From the NCBI GenBank assembly GCA_943908425.1, contig CALTTC010000012.1:1-59024 (forward strand): 59,024 bases of DNA. Reading direction: 5' to 3'. Origin of the DNA: an uncultured Moraxella sp. (GTDB lineage: Bacteria; Pseudomonadota; Gammaproteobacteria; Pseudomonadales; Moraxellaceae). Position numbers and translations under genes: made by a program. Of the stretch, positions 44,174 through 52,824 are shown in pieces. Numbering within the stretch: the first letter of the stretch is position 1; every line of letters starts with the position of its first letter. The notes beneath the pieces were generated by a model, which was given only the letters and a program-made list of their open reading frames with translations, was not told the origin of the DNA and did not search any database.

Positions 44174-45016
44174 ATGCACTTTTTAATAATTAGTATTATT
44201 TGTAGCGTTTTGGTGTCGGTATTATTAAAACTTGCCCGCCCCAAAAATATCAATCTAAGCCTTGCCATCACTGTCAATTACGCCGTTTGCGTGCTTGCGA
44301 CATTACTGTTTTTAGCCCCTTCTTTCAATAGCGATACAGTAACACGGGGTCTAGGATTGTTCATCGCTTTAGGCGTACTACTGCCCAGCATTTTTTTGGT
44401 GATGGGCAAAGCGGTGCAATTAGCGGGCATTGTTAAAGCGGATACCGCCCAGCGTTTGGCACTGATTATTCCTATCATTTCAGCCTTTTTATTATTTGGC
44501 GAGACGCTTACCATCGCCAAGCTTGTCGCCTTAATCTTAGTATTTATCGCAATGGGCTGTCTTTTGTATAAAAAGGGGGTAGATAAGACCCACACGCACC
44601 AGCATACCGCTTTGGCATTGATTGGCGTATTTGTTGGCTATGGCGTGATTGATGTCTTATTAAAGCAATTATCCAAAATGGGGGGTGCGACAAGCGGTAA
44701 TTTAATCATCAGTTTTGGCTTGGCACTGATTTTTATGCTTGGGTTTAACTTTTATAAAAAATACCGCTGGGACAAAACCAGTATCATCGGTGGTTTGGTG
44801 CTTGGATTGCTCAATTTTACCAATATTTTTACCTATATCAACGCCCACAAGGCAATGAGCGACACGCCAACACTGGTGTTTGCTGGTATGAATATGGGGG
44901 TGATTACCCTTGGTGCATTAACAGGGCTCATTATTTTTAAAGAAAAATTAACCGCCATCAATGCTATCGGGGTAATTATCGCCTTAATTGCCATTGGGCA
45001 GTTGTATTTATTGTAA
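44174..45016 (+). CDS. DMT-superfamily (EamA-like) transporter
   Basis: 280 residues with about ten membrane helices in two homologous halves. FGETLTIAKLVALILVFIAMG and FKEKLTAINAIGVIIALIAIG are the repeated EamA-type ends of each half. It may export or import small metabolites; the substrate is not predictable. GGGGACGAAC precedes the ATG. It stands alone between hutC and the lrg pair. Confidence 0.8.
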   Translation: MHFLIISIICSVLVSVLLKLARPKNINLSLAITVNYAVCVLATLLFLAPSFNSDTVTRGLGLFIALGVLLPSIFLVMGKAVQLAGIVKADTAQRLALIIPIISAFLLFGETLTIAKLVALILVFIAMGCLLYKKGVDKTHTHQHTALALIGVFVGYGVIDVLLKQLSKMGGATSGNLIISFGLALIFMLGFNFYKKYRWDKTSIIGGLVLGLLNFTNIFTYINAHKAMSDTPTLVFAGMNMGVITLGALTGLIIFKEKLTAINAIGVIIALIAIGQLYLL

Positions 45017-45226
45017 CAGTATTTGCTGTAGTGGCAACTTATAAGTTTAAAACCATTTAACCAAGGTTTGGGGATTGTTTTATCACTTAGCAAGTGCCTA
45101 TGCCAAGTGCAGGCTTTTTTATAACAAACCTATCAGTGGCAATAATCAAGGCTACCAAAAGCCATTGTTTACCAATAATTGCTTACCAATAATGGCTTTG
45201 CCCTAAGTGCCATTTATCAAAAATCT

Positions 45227-45982
45227 TTAAAGCAACAACGGCACAATCAAGGGGGCAAAAAACGCCGTTAAAATACCATTGACAATCAGTCCTACCGTAC
45301 CATAAGCCACAAACCGCTCGCCCATCGGCATAATGATGGCAATACCCACAGCGTGTGATGCTGTCCCTATCGCAATGCTCTGGCTCATTGGACGGCGTTG
45401 GCGTGTCAAGGCAAACAGCCCCAAGCTCATCATTTGCCCTGTTATCCCTGCAATTAAACCGCTAATGATTGTTACCCCCATTATGCCACCGATACTATTT
45501 ACAATCTCAATAGCAATAGGCATTGTTACCGATTTTGCCACCACCGATATTGCGACTGTATCTGTTCCGCCCAATAATCGCACAAACCACACCCCAGAGA
45601 CAATCCCCACCACACTGCCCACAAGCTGAGACAGCATAATGGCAAGCCATTGCGATTTGATTTTTTGCCACTGCACATAAAGCGGTACTGCCAAACACAC
45701 CACCGCAGGCTGCAGCCAAAAGGTAATATAACTGCCCGCCTGCTCAAACACACGGTAAGGCGTTTGGGTTAATACCAAATAAGCAATGATAACAACGGTC
45801 GTAACCAGCGTTGGATTAAGAAGCGATGACGACACTCGCCCTTTTAGCCACACCACCGTTTGAAATATCAGCACCAACAAAAACAATAACCAATAAGGAT
45901 TGGTTGATAACCGCTCTGCCATCAAATTGTTTAAATCCAGCCCAGCAAAAGCCCAGCCATTTATTGTTATCCAATCAATCAT
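45227..45982 (-). CDS. LrgB/CidB-family membrane protein
   Basis: 251 residues, about seven helices. SVVAKSVTMPIAIEIVNSIGG and ASHAVGIAIIMPMGERF are the LrgB signatures. It works with LrgA-type proteins; the family is linked to cell lysis control and, in plants and several bacteria, to glycolate or pyruvate transport. Its start overlaps the end of the lrgA-like gene by 8 bases, so translation is coupled. Confidence 0.9.
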   Translation of the reverse strand: MIDWITINGWAFAGLDLNNLMAERLSTNPYWLLFLLVLIFQTVVWLKGRVSSSLLNPTLVTTVVIIAYLVLTQTPYRVFEQAGSYITFWLQPAVVCLAVPLYVQWQKIKSQWLAIMLSQLVGSVVGIVSGVWFVRLLGGTDTVAISVVAKSVTMPIAIEIVNSIGGIMGVTIISGLIAGITGQMMSLGLFALTRQRRPMSQSIAIGTASHAVGIAIIMPMGERFVAYGTVGLIVNGILTAFFAPLIVPLLL

Positions 45983-46454
45983 TATTGATACCTTTATTTA
46001 TTGCGTTGTCGTTTGTTGCATTATCGTTTGTTGCATTATCGTTTAAGTCTGTTTTAATACGATGTTTGTCAATGCCATCAGACTTATCGGTTGATTGATT
46101 GGTGGCGTGCTTTTTTAAATACAAACGTGTTAGGCTATGCACGCTACTGGTTACCCAAAGCACAAGTAGGGTACTTAGCACTGTCCCTGCCACAATCGCT
46201 AACCCATCTTGCTGAACCACGTCCAAATACTGCATAATAGAAATACACGCTGACACCACCATAAACGCCAAATAAGTTAGCATTGTTTGGCTCAAAGGCT
46301 GTACCTGTGGCAAGGTTACCTTTTTAAAAGACAATAAAGCAAATAAACAAAGTAGCCCAATAATGCTGGGCGGTAGTGGCAATTTTGTTAATCCAATCAC
46401 CAACTCGCCCACCAACAAACACCCAAAAACAATCAAAAACCCCAATAACTGCAT
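45975..46454 (-). CDS. CidA/LrgA-family membrane protein with repeat-bearing tail
   Basis: 159 residues. Four hydrophobic helices fill residues 1-110 with the family pattern LPLPPSIIGLLCLFALL and the holin-like arrangement. After LTRLYLKKHA comes a polar tail with repeated NDNAT units. Normal CidA/LrgA proteins end soon after the fourth helix, so the tail is an extension of about 40 residues. It is the first gene of the lrgA-lrgB pair. Confidence 0.85.
   Translation of the reverse strand: MQLLGFLIVFGCLLVGELVIGLTKLPLPPSIIGLLCLFALLSFKKVTLPQVQPLSQTMLTYLAFMVVSACISIMQYLDVVQQDGLAIVAGTVLSTLLVLWVTSSVHSLTRLYLKKHATNQSTDKSDGIDKHRIKTDLNDNATNDNATNDNAINKGINND
46004..46048 (-). repeat. 15-bp coding repeat in lrgA tail
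   Basis: CGTTTGTTGCATTAT occurs in two full copies and flanking partial ones, encoding NDNAT-NDNAT-NDNAI. It is the third 15-bp repeat in the 35-46 kb interval. Confidence 0.75.
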
Positions 46455-46627
46455 AACAAAACCTTTAAATTTTTATCCCACAACAACCATTAAAAAGCAC
46501 AATCAACCGTGCAAGCCAACAGCCCAAACAATACCTTAAAACTTAACCAAACAAATCCATCAAATTTAGCCAACAAATTTGGTAAACAATGATACCATAA
46601 CCGCTTTATTTTTATTGAAGAATTGCT

Positions 46628-47779
46628 ATGCCAAGCCAACAAAACGTCTCTTTTGGGATCAAATTTGCCGTGTTTTTGGTGGGGGTATTTGCTTTTTTGC
46701 AGGTGTATGCCATTCAAGCGATTTTGCCCGTACTACAACGCCAATTTATGGCAACCCCACCACAAATGGGCATCACCATCGCCATGACCGTACTGGCGAT
46801 TGCTTTGGTCTCACCCATTATGGGGCTGATTTCCGACAGTTATGGGCGCAAATGCTTTATTGTGGGGGCAACGCTGTGTCTTGCCTTGCCCACCTTGTTA
46901 CTTGCCTTTAGCACAAGCCTGCACGAGTTTAATTTTTGGCGCTTTACCCAAGGCTTATGTGTGCCTTTTATGACGGTAGTATTGCTTGCCTATATCGGTG
47001 AAGAATTCCCCCAAATGGCAAGCCGGCTCACCGCTACCTATGTTTCAGGGACAGTGCTTGGGGGCTTTCTGGGGCGGTTTATTTTGGGGCATTTTGAGCC
47101 AATTATCGGCTATCAAGCCACCCTACAGGCGATGGCGCTCTCCATGCTAAGTGCGGCAATACTTTTATATATTGTTTTGCCTAACTCGCATAATTTTGTT
47201 GCCAATCGGGATATGCGTCATAGCCTTGGTATCTTGCGCCAACATTTAGGCAACCGCCAACTGCTCACTGCCTGCACCCTTGGAGCGTGCGTACTGTTTA
47301 GCTTGGTTGGCTGTTTTACGTTTATCAATCTGCATCTAGCGGCAGCCCCCTATCATCTTAGCACGGCAATGCTTGGCAATATTTTTAGTGTATATTTAAT
47401 TGGGGTGATTGTTACGCCCTTATCCGGCAAGCTTGTGGCACGTATGAGTGCAAAACGTGTGACAGGGGCAGCGGTCGTATTGTCCATTATTGGCGTGCTT
47501 TTAACGCTTGCTACCCCTATTGCTGTGATTATTGTCGGCTTAACAGTCATGTCCATTGGCGTATTTATCACCCAAACCGCCACCATCAGCTATACCAATC
47601 AGCACCTCACCCACGGACGTAGCTTAGGGCTTGGGCTATATTATATGGCGTACTATACTGGGGGCAGTATTGGCGCTTGGGTGTGCGGACTTGGCTATCA
47701 GTCGGCACACTGGCTTGGGGTCGTGGGGCTGATTTTATTTGTACAGCTACTGGGGCTTGTCATTATCCGCAGACTCTGA
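46628..47779 (+). CDS. Major facilitator superfamily transporter
   Basis: 383 residues, 12 membrane helices. The loop 2-3 MFS signature is GLISDSYGRKCFIVG and the motif in helix 5 region SGTVLGGFLGRFILG fits antiporter-type drug or sugar efflux carriers (YnfM-like). The substrate is unknown. Its frequent GCGC sites contrast with the genes before it. It is divergent from the lrg pair. Confidence 0.85.
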   Translation: MPSQQNVSFGIKFAVFLVGVFAFLQVYAIQAILPVLQRQFMATPPQMGITIAMTVLAIALVSPIMGLISDSYGRKCFIVGATLCLALPTLLLAFSTSLHEFNFWRFTQGLCVPFMTVVLLAYIGEEFPQMASRLTATYVSGTVLGGFLGRFILGHFEPIIGYQATLQAMALSMLSAAILLYIVLPNSHNFVANRDMRHSLGILRQHLGNRQLLTACTLGACVLFSLVGCFTFINLHLAAAPYHLSTAMLGNIFSVYLIGVIVTPLSGKLVARMSAKRVTGAAVVLSIIGVLLTLATPIAVIIVGLTVMSIGVFITQTATISYTNQHLTHGRSLGLGLYYMAYYTGGSIGAWVCGLGYQSAHWLGVVGLILFVQLLGLVIIRRL

Positions 47780-47864
47780 CCCATTTTGTGTGACCCATGA
47801 CGCGCACAATCAAGAAAATAGCGTTTTTTGGACGGTTTGCCCACTTAAATTCCCCCAAAAAAGC

Positions 47865-47873
47865 TGTTATAAT
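47865..47873 (+). promoter_or_regulatory. Extended -10 promoter (TGTTATAAT) of purL
   Basis: TGTTATAAT lies 30 bases before the purL ATG. No PurR-type palindrome is obvious. Confidence 0.55.
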
Positions 47874-47902
47874 GCGTTTATTTTTATAAGCTGAGCTATG
47901 CT

Positions 47903-50900
47903 ATGATGACCATTGCTGGACGACCCTATCTCACCGATTTTCAAAAATCCGCCCTTTTACAAGCATTCGCCACGCATACCGACCTAACCATTCACGATAT
48001 TTTAAGCCAAGAAGTATTTGTTTTTCCGCAGTATTTAAGCGACGCTGAACGCGCCAAAGCCAACGAACTACTAAACGGACAAGCAACGTTTGAACTACAC
48101 ACTAAAACAGTGGGCGAGCGTGAGCTTATCGTTACGCCACGTTTTGGCACGATTAGCCCGTGGTCATCCAAGGCATCGGATATTTTTGCGAATGCTGGGC
48201 TTAATATTCCTCGTTTTGAACGGGTGGTCGTTTATACCTTAGTTGGTGATGAGCTACCCCTAAAATTGCCAAATGAAGCAGAACAACTACTGCACGACCA
48301 AATGACCCAAAGCGTGGTTTATGAGCTGTCTTATGCCAAGCGCTTATTTGACGATACTGCACCCACCCCTTTAAGCTATATTGATGTTATGGGACAAGGA
48401 CGGCAAGCCCTAGAAGAGGCTAATCAGCGTTATGGCTTTGCTTTATCGGACAGCGACATTGATTATCTGCTTAAAAACTATAGCATCTTAGCACGCAACC
48501 CCACTGACGTGGAACTCATGATGTTCGCCCAAGCCAATAGTGAGCATTGCCGACACAAGATTTTTAATAGCGAATGGACGATTGACGGCAAAGTCCAAGA
48601 CAAATCGCTATTTAAAATGATTAAAAACACTTATGAGACCCACCCAGAGGGTATCTTATCCGCCTACAAAGACAATGCAGCGGTGATGGCAGGCTTTGAT
48701 GGCGCGCGCTTTTATCCTAGTGCTAATGCAGATGGCGAACAAGTCTATGCTTTTCACGAGGAGCCGATTGATATCTTAATGAAAGTAGAAACCCACAACC
48801 ACCCCACGGCCATCGCCCCTTTTGCTGGTGCGGCAACGGGTGCTGGCGGGGAAATCCGTGACGAGGGCGCCACTGGTCGTGGCTCAAAGCCCAAAGCAGG
48901 ACTGACCGGCTTTCATGTATCGCATTTGCATTTACCCGACTTAGCCGAAAGCTGGGAGACAAACACGCGCGCCTACGGCACCCCAGAACGAATGGCAAGC
49001 GCCTTGGATATTATGATCCATGCACCGCTTGGTAGCGCCGCTTATAACAATGAATTTGGACGCCCTAATCTTACCGGTTACTTTAGAAGCTTTCAGCTAG
49101 ATACGAGCGACAACCATGATGGCACGATGATGCGTGGCTACCATAAGCCGATTATGCTTGCTGGCGGGTATGGCAATATTGCACGCAATATGGTACAAAA
49201 AGGACAAATCAACGCCGGTGATTTACTGATTGTTCTTGGTGGTCCTGCAATGCAAATTGGCTTAGGCGGTGGGGCAGCAAGTTCGGTGGATAGTGGCGAG
49301 TTGTCGGAGCAGCTGGATTTTGCCAGTGTGCAACGCGACAATGCCGAGATGGAGCGTCGCTGTCAAGAAGTGATTGACCACTGCTGGGCAATGGCAGACA
49401 ATAATCCGATTATTTCAATACATGATGTTGGCGCAGGTGGCTTATCTAACGCCTTGCCTGAACTTGTTGATGACAGCGCCCTTGGGGCAACCCTACAATT
49501 GCGTGCCGTACCTTCTTTAGAACAAGGCATGGCACCTATGGCAATTTGGTCCAATGAAGCCCAAGAACGTTATGTACTCGCTATCGCCCCTGACGATGAA
49601 GCGGTGTTTGCAAAGCTTTGCGCACGTGAGCGGTGTCCTTATGCAGTACTTGGTGTTGCCAATGCGGTGCGCCAATTAACGGTCAATGATAGTTTGCTAC
49701 CCGAGACCCCAGTAGATATGCCTATGCAGGTGCTACTTGGTGGCACACCCACCCTAAAACGCAATGTACGGCGTAAAGACAACGCCCTACCCCCCGCCCA
49801 ACTTGCCACAGTGGATATTGCCGAAGCCATTAAAGATGTCTTACGCCACCCAACGGTTGCCAGTAAATCGTTTTTGATTACCATCGGTGACCGCTCTATC
49901 ACAGGCTTGGTTACCCAAGAGCAATGTGTCGGTGCGTATCAAATTCCTGTGGCGGATTGTGCGGTGACCGCGCTAGACTTTGTAGGACAGCACGGTGAAG
50001 CCATGGCAATGGGCGAGCGTACCCCAACGGCACTTATTAGCCCTAAATCCTCCGCGCGCCTTGCTGTCGCCGAAAGCATTACCAACATCGCTGCCGCGCG
50101 CGTCGGCAAAATTTCTGACATTACCCTATCAGCAAACTGGATGGCAGCTTGTGGTGATGACCAAGAAGACTTGGCTTTGTTTGATGCAGTACACGCTATC
50201 GGCGAAGAGCTGTGCCCCGCACTTGGCATTGCCATTCCTGTGGGCAAAGACAGCTTGTCCATGCGTGCCACTTGGCAGGACGGCAACACCAATAAGAGCG
50301 TCGTCTCACCAATGAGTGTGGTTATCACCGCTTTCGCCCCTGTGCAAGACATCAACAAAACACTCACCCCCGCCTTAACCAATGCTGATGCTTTCTTATA
50401 TCGCTTGGATTTATCGCGTGGAAAATTTCGCCTAGGTGGCTCTATTCTTACCCAAATCCACCAGCAATTAGGCAATGATTGTCCTGATTTGGACAACTCA
50501 GACGATTTGGTTAATTTCTTTAATTTTATACAACAAGCCAATGCCCAAGGCGTACTACAAGCTTATCATGACATTTCTGATGGTGGCTTATTAGCTACCG
50601 TAGCTGAAATGCAGTTTACCGCACGGCTTGCCATTGATTTACATTTGACCAGCGACAACACGCTAGGTGAATTGTTTGCCGAAGAATTGGGCGCGGTGGT
50701 GCAAGTACTGCCCGAGCATAGTGCTGATTTTCTTGACCTAGCACAGGAATACAAGGTTAGCGAGCTACTCACGCAGATTGGACAGACGTTTGAAACCGCG
50801 CTTGGGGGCAATGATGAAGATATCTTAAGCATTAATAGCCCAAGCTTTAATGGTGAATTCGCGCGCAGTGATTTGCAACGCGAGTGGAGCAAAGTCAGCT

Positions 50901-51820
50901 ATAACATCGCCAAATTGCGTGATAACCCCCGCTGTGCCGAGCAAGAATTTGCCTTGATTGATGATATTGATTATCACGGCTTGCAAGCATCTGCCAATTA
51001 TGACTTAAATCAAGCCATAGAAGCGCCCTACATCGCCAATCAACAAGTCGCCCCTAAAGTTGCTATTTTGCGCGAGCAAGGGGTCAATGGACAGCTAGAA
51101 ATGGCGGCAGGCTTTACCCTAGCGGGCTTTACGGCAGTAGATGTGCATATGAGCGATTTGCTGGCAGGGCGCGTAAATTTACGTGATTTTCATGGCTTAG
51201 TAGCATGCGGTGGCTTTAGTTATGGCGACGTATTAGGAGCAGGGACAGGCTGGGCAAATTCAATTTTGTTCTCGGATAATCTATCCACGCAATTTGCCCA
51301 GTTTTTTCATCGCCCAGAGACTTTTGCCCTTGGGGTGTGTAATGGCTGTCAGATGATGGCACAGCTTAAGTCGCTGATGGTCGGTGCTGAGCATTTTCCG
51401 CGGTTTATTGCTAACAAATCCGCCCGTTTTGAAGCACGCACGGTCAATGTCAGAGTGGAGCGCACTAAGTCGGTATTGTTAAAAGGCATGCAAGACAGTA
51501 TCTTGCCTATCGCCATTGCCCATGGGGAGGGCTATGCCGATTTATCAGAAGCAAGCGCCACAGCCCTTGCCCAGCACGGACAAATTGCCTTACGCTATGT
51601 GGACAGCCAAGGCAACCCCACGGAGCATTATCCCTTAAACCCCAACGGTTCTATGGGCGGTATCACAGGCATTTGTAGCAATGATGGACGGGTAACCTTA
51701 ATGATGCCCCATCCTGAACGTACCTTGCGTGCGGTCAATCACGCCTATAAACCAGCAGAATGGCAACAAGATGGCGCGTGGCTACGCTTGTTTAGAAATG
51801 CTCGCGCTTTTTTGCGTTAA
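47903..51820 (+). CDS. purL: Phosphoribosylformylglycinamidine synthase
   Basis: Converts formylglycinamide ribotide plus glutamine and ATP to FGAM in purine synthesis. It is the large single-chain form of 1305 residues. The FGAM synthetase half has VETHNHPTAIAPFAGAATG and NNPIISIHDVGAGGLSNA. The C-terminal glutaminase domain has ALGVCNGCQMM with the nucleophile Cys and MPHPERT for the His/Glu pair. ATG codons at 47903 and 47906 are adjacent. No other pur gene is near, and it ends in its own terminator. Confidence 0.97.
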   Translation: MMTIAGRPYLTDFQKSALLQAFATHTDLTIHDILSQEVFVFPQYLSDAERAKANELLNGQATFELHTKTVGERELIVTPRFGTISPWSSKASDIFANAGLNIPRFERVVVYTLVGDELPLKLPNEAEQLLHDQMTQSVVYELSYAKRLFDDTAPTPLSYIDVMGQGRQALEEANQRYGFALSDSDIDYLLKNYSILARNPTDVELMMFAQANSEHCRHKIFNSEWTIDGKVQDKSLFKMIKNTYETHPEGILSAYKDNAAVMAGFDGARFYPSANADGEQVYAFHEEPIDILMKVETHNHPTAIAPFAGAATGAGGEIRDEGATGRGSKPKAGLTGFHVSHLHLPDLAESWETNTRAYGTPERMASALDIMIHAPLGSAAYNNEFGRPNLTGYFRSFQLDTSDNHDGTMMRGYHKPIMLAGGYGNIARNMVQKGQINAGDLLIVLGGPAMQIGLGGGAASSVDSGELSEQLDFASVQRDNAEMERRCQEVIDHCWAMADNNPIISIHDVGAGGLSNALPELVDDSALGATLQLRAVPSLEQGMAPMAIWSNEAQERYVLAIAPDDEAVFAKLCARERCPYAVLGVANAVRQLTVNDSLLPETPVDMPMQVLLGGTPTLKRNVRRKDNALPPAQLATVDIAEAIKDVLRHPTVASKSFLITIGDRSITGLVTQEQCVGAYQIPVADCAVTALDFVGQHGEAMAMGERTPTALISPKSSARLAVAESITNIAAARVGKISDITLSANWMAACGDDQEDLALFDAVHAIGEELCPALGIAIPVGKDSLSMRATWQDGNTNKSVVSPMSVVITAFAPVQDINKTLTPALTNADAFLYRLDLSRGKFRLGGSILTQIHQQLGNDCPDLDNSDDLVNFFNFIQQANAQGVLQAYHDISDGGLLATVAEMQFTARLAIDLHLTSDNTLGELFAEELGAVVQVLPEHSADFLDLAQEYKVSELLTQIGQTFETALGGNDEDILSINSPSFNGEFARSDLQREWSKVSYNIAKLRDNPRCAEQEFALIDDIDYHGLQASANYDLNQAIEAPYIANQQVAPKVAILREQGVNGQLEMAAGFTLAGFTAVDVHMSDLLAGRVNLRDFHGLVACGGFSYGDVLGAGTGWANSILFSDNLSTQFAQFFHRPETFALGVCNGCQMMAQLKSLMVGAEHFPRFIANKSARFEARTVNVRVERTKSVLLKGMQDSILPIAIAHGEGYADLSEASATALAQHGQIALRYVDSQGNPTEHYPLNPNGSMGGITGICSNDGRVTLMMPHPERTLRAVNHAYKPAEWQQDGAWLRLFRNARAFLR

Positions 51821-51834
51821 ACCGCCCATAAAGC

Positions 51835-51865
51835 AAAAGCCAGTACAATGCGTACTGGCTTTTTT
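51835..51865. terminator. Bidirectional terminator after purL
   Basis: AAAAGCCAGTAC and GTACTGGCTTTT form a perfect stem around AATGC, followed by TTTTTT on the plus strand and TTTTGC on the minus strand. It can also end the minus-strand RNA described at 51835-52023. Confidence 0.9.
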
Positions 51866-52023
51866 AAATACCCCCGTCTCGTGGGGAAGCGGTCTTGCCT
51901 AGCATAGCAACTGCGTGAACAGCGTCTGAGCGAATCTCAAGCGCAAATCCGTAACAGAGGAGGAGAGCTGCTTATCTTGACTGCTATGGTTATATCGCCA
52001 CTCATAGCTTGGCTCATGAAAAC
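51835..52023 (-). ncRNA. Candidate small RNA between rpsU and purL
   Basis: The minus strand has a free-standing unit: TGTTATAAT (52030-52038) would start a transcript near 52023, and the purL terminator would end it at 51835, about 190 bases. It has hairpins GCTATG/CATAGC, TGAG-ATTCG-CTCA and CCCC-ACGAGAC-GGGG, and an unpaired-looking CTCTCCTCCTCT (near 51966-51955) complementary to Shine-Dalgarno sequences. No protein frame explains the region on this strand. It is not recognisable to me as 6S, 4.5S or tmRNA. Transcription needs proof. Confidence 0.42.
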
Positions 52024-52030
52024 ATCTTGA
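51977..52030 (+). CDS. Possible tiny hydrophobic peptide (type I toxin-like), speculative
   Basis: On the plus strand GAGGAGGAGAG (51957-51967) is a strong ribosome-binding site. A TTG nine bases later opens a 17-codon frame (LTAMVISPLIAWLMKTS) that is hydrophobic with a polar end, like short type I toxin peptides; an ATG at 51986 gives 14 codons. It lies opposite the candidate small RNA. The length is too small to trust from sequence alone and no promoter is clear on this strand. Confidence 0.2.
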   Translation: MTAMVISPLIAWLMKTS

Positions 52031-52038
52031 TTATAACA
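52030..52038 (-). promoter_or_regulatory. Extended -10 element (TGTTATAAT) of the candidate small RNA
   Basis: The consensus extended -10 on the minus strand starts ten bases beyond the rpsU terminator. The -35 region is weak. Confidence 0.5.
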
Positions 52039-52048
52039 GATTTTTTAT

Positions 52049-52079
52049 AAAAAAAATACCCCATAATCGGAGTATTTTT
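52049..52079 (-). terminator. Terminator after rpsU
   Basis: AAAAATAC-CC pairs with GG-GTATTTTT around ATAATC; on the minus strand a run of eight T follows. Confidence 0.85.
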
Positions 52080-52096
52080 GCCTAAAAACTAAAAAA

Positions 52097-52312
52097 TTAG
52101 TACAGGCGAGTTGTGCGGACTGATTCACGGTGCATTTTTTTCTTGTAGCGCTTAACGGCAGCCGCTTTTTTGCGCTTACGCTCTTGCGTTGGTTTTTCAA
52201 AAAATTCTTTTTTACGCACATCAGCAAGCACACCAGCTTTTTCGCAGGCGCGCTTAAAACGGCGGATAGCGTAATCAACAGGTTCGTTTTCTTTCACTTT
52301 AACAATTGGCAT
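52097..52312 (-). CDS. rpsU: 30S ribosomal protein S21
   Basis: Small-subunit protein that helps the ribosome pair with the Shine-Dalgarno region. MPIVKVKENEPVDYAIRRFK, then CEKAGVLADVRKKEFFEKPT and a Lys/Arg-rich end (ERKRKKAAAVKRYKKK) match S21 exactly, and 71 residues is the normal length. TTTGGAGAC precedes the ATG. It is monocistronic here; dnaG and rpoD, its usual partners in enterobacteria, are not adjacent. Confidence 0.97.
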   Translation of the reverse strand: MPIVKVKENEPVDYAIRRFKRACEKAGVLADVRKKEFFEKPTQERKRKKAAAVKRYKKKMHRESVRTTRLY

Positions 52313-52418
52313 ATAGTCTCCAAATAAGGCAGATGAAACAATTTGGCTGTTGTTGTTATTAGCCCCTGTTGCCTAGACACGGGCATCAGCTCAAATTGAC
52401 GGTAAAATTTGTAGTTGG

Positions 52419-52451
52419 TGATTATAGCACATTTTAAAAATATTGCAAATT
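52419..52451 (-). promoter_or_regulatory. Promoter of rpsU
   Basis: On the minus strand TTGCAA, 16 bases and TGCTATAAT make a strong sigma-70 promoter. The transcript would start near 52412, giving a leader of about 100 bases before rpsU. Confidence 0.72.
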
Positions 52452-52785
52452 TAAGATAGATAAGCTTCGGTCGCTGGGATAAAGCCTATCCATCAACCAT
52501 CTAATAAAGCAAATCTTCATCACGTCTATTGGTTTGTTGTCGGTAACAATAAGTATATGCACCCATTGGGCGGATAATTTACGGTCTTTGGTGATTGCCG
52601 TCCAGCCGTCTTTTATAATTTTGGTTTGCCACACGCACAGGTTCAATGGTAAATGCCATGCCCATTCTTAGGGTAATGCCACTGCTTTTTTGCCATAATG
52701 CAAAATTTATGGTTTACAGAAATTATTTACCGATGCGCCGTGCCCCAAAATTCACGCACAATATTAAAGCCATTAGCCATTAGCC
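52434..52785 (-). pseudogene. map: Remnant of type I methionine aminopeptidase
   Basis: The C-terminal half of Map can be read on the minus strand in pieces: ANGFNIVREFWG, then degraded GHGIG-like bases, GMAFTIEPV, then IIKDGWTAITKDRKLSAQWV and LIVTDN. These match, in order, the NGFSVVREYCGHGIG, GMTFTIEPM and DGWTVVTKDRSLSAQYEHT segments of Map. Frames change at least three times and the first half is absent. The 7-bp tandem repeat at 52769 begins inside its ANG codons. The functional map gene must lie elsewhere. Confidence 0.78.
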
Positions 52786-52824
52786 ATTAGCCATTAGCCA
52801 TTAGCCATTAGCCATTAGCCATTA
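52769..52824. repeat. 7-bp tandem repeat, unit GCCATTA, eight copies
   Basis: Eight exact copies, 56 bp. On the minus strand the unit reads TAATGGC and runs into GCTAATGGC, which encodes Ala-Asn-Gly of the map remnant, so the array appears to have grown from that codon group. Confidence 0.95.

Noticed and set aside
51835..52023. 6S RNA
   Set aside because: The length of about 190 nt fits, but the two ends do not pair into a long closing stem with a central bubble.
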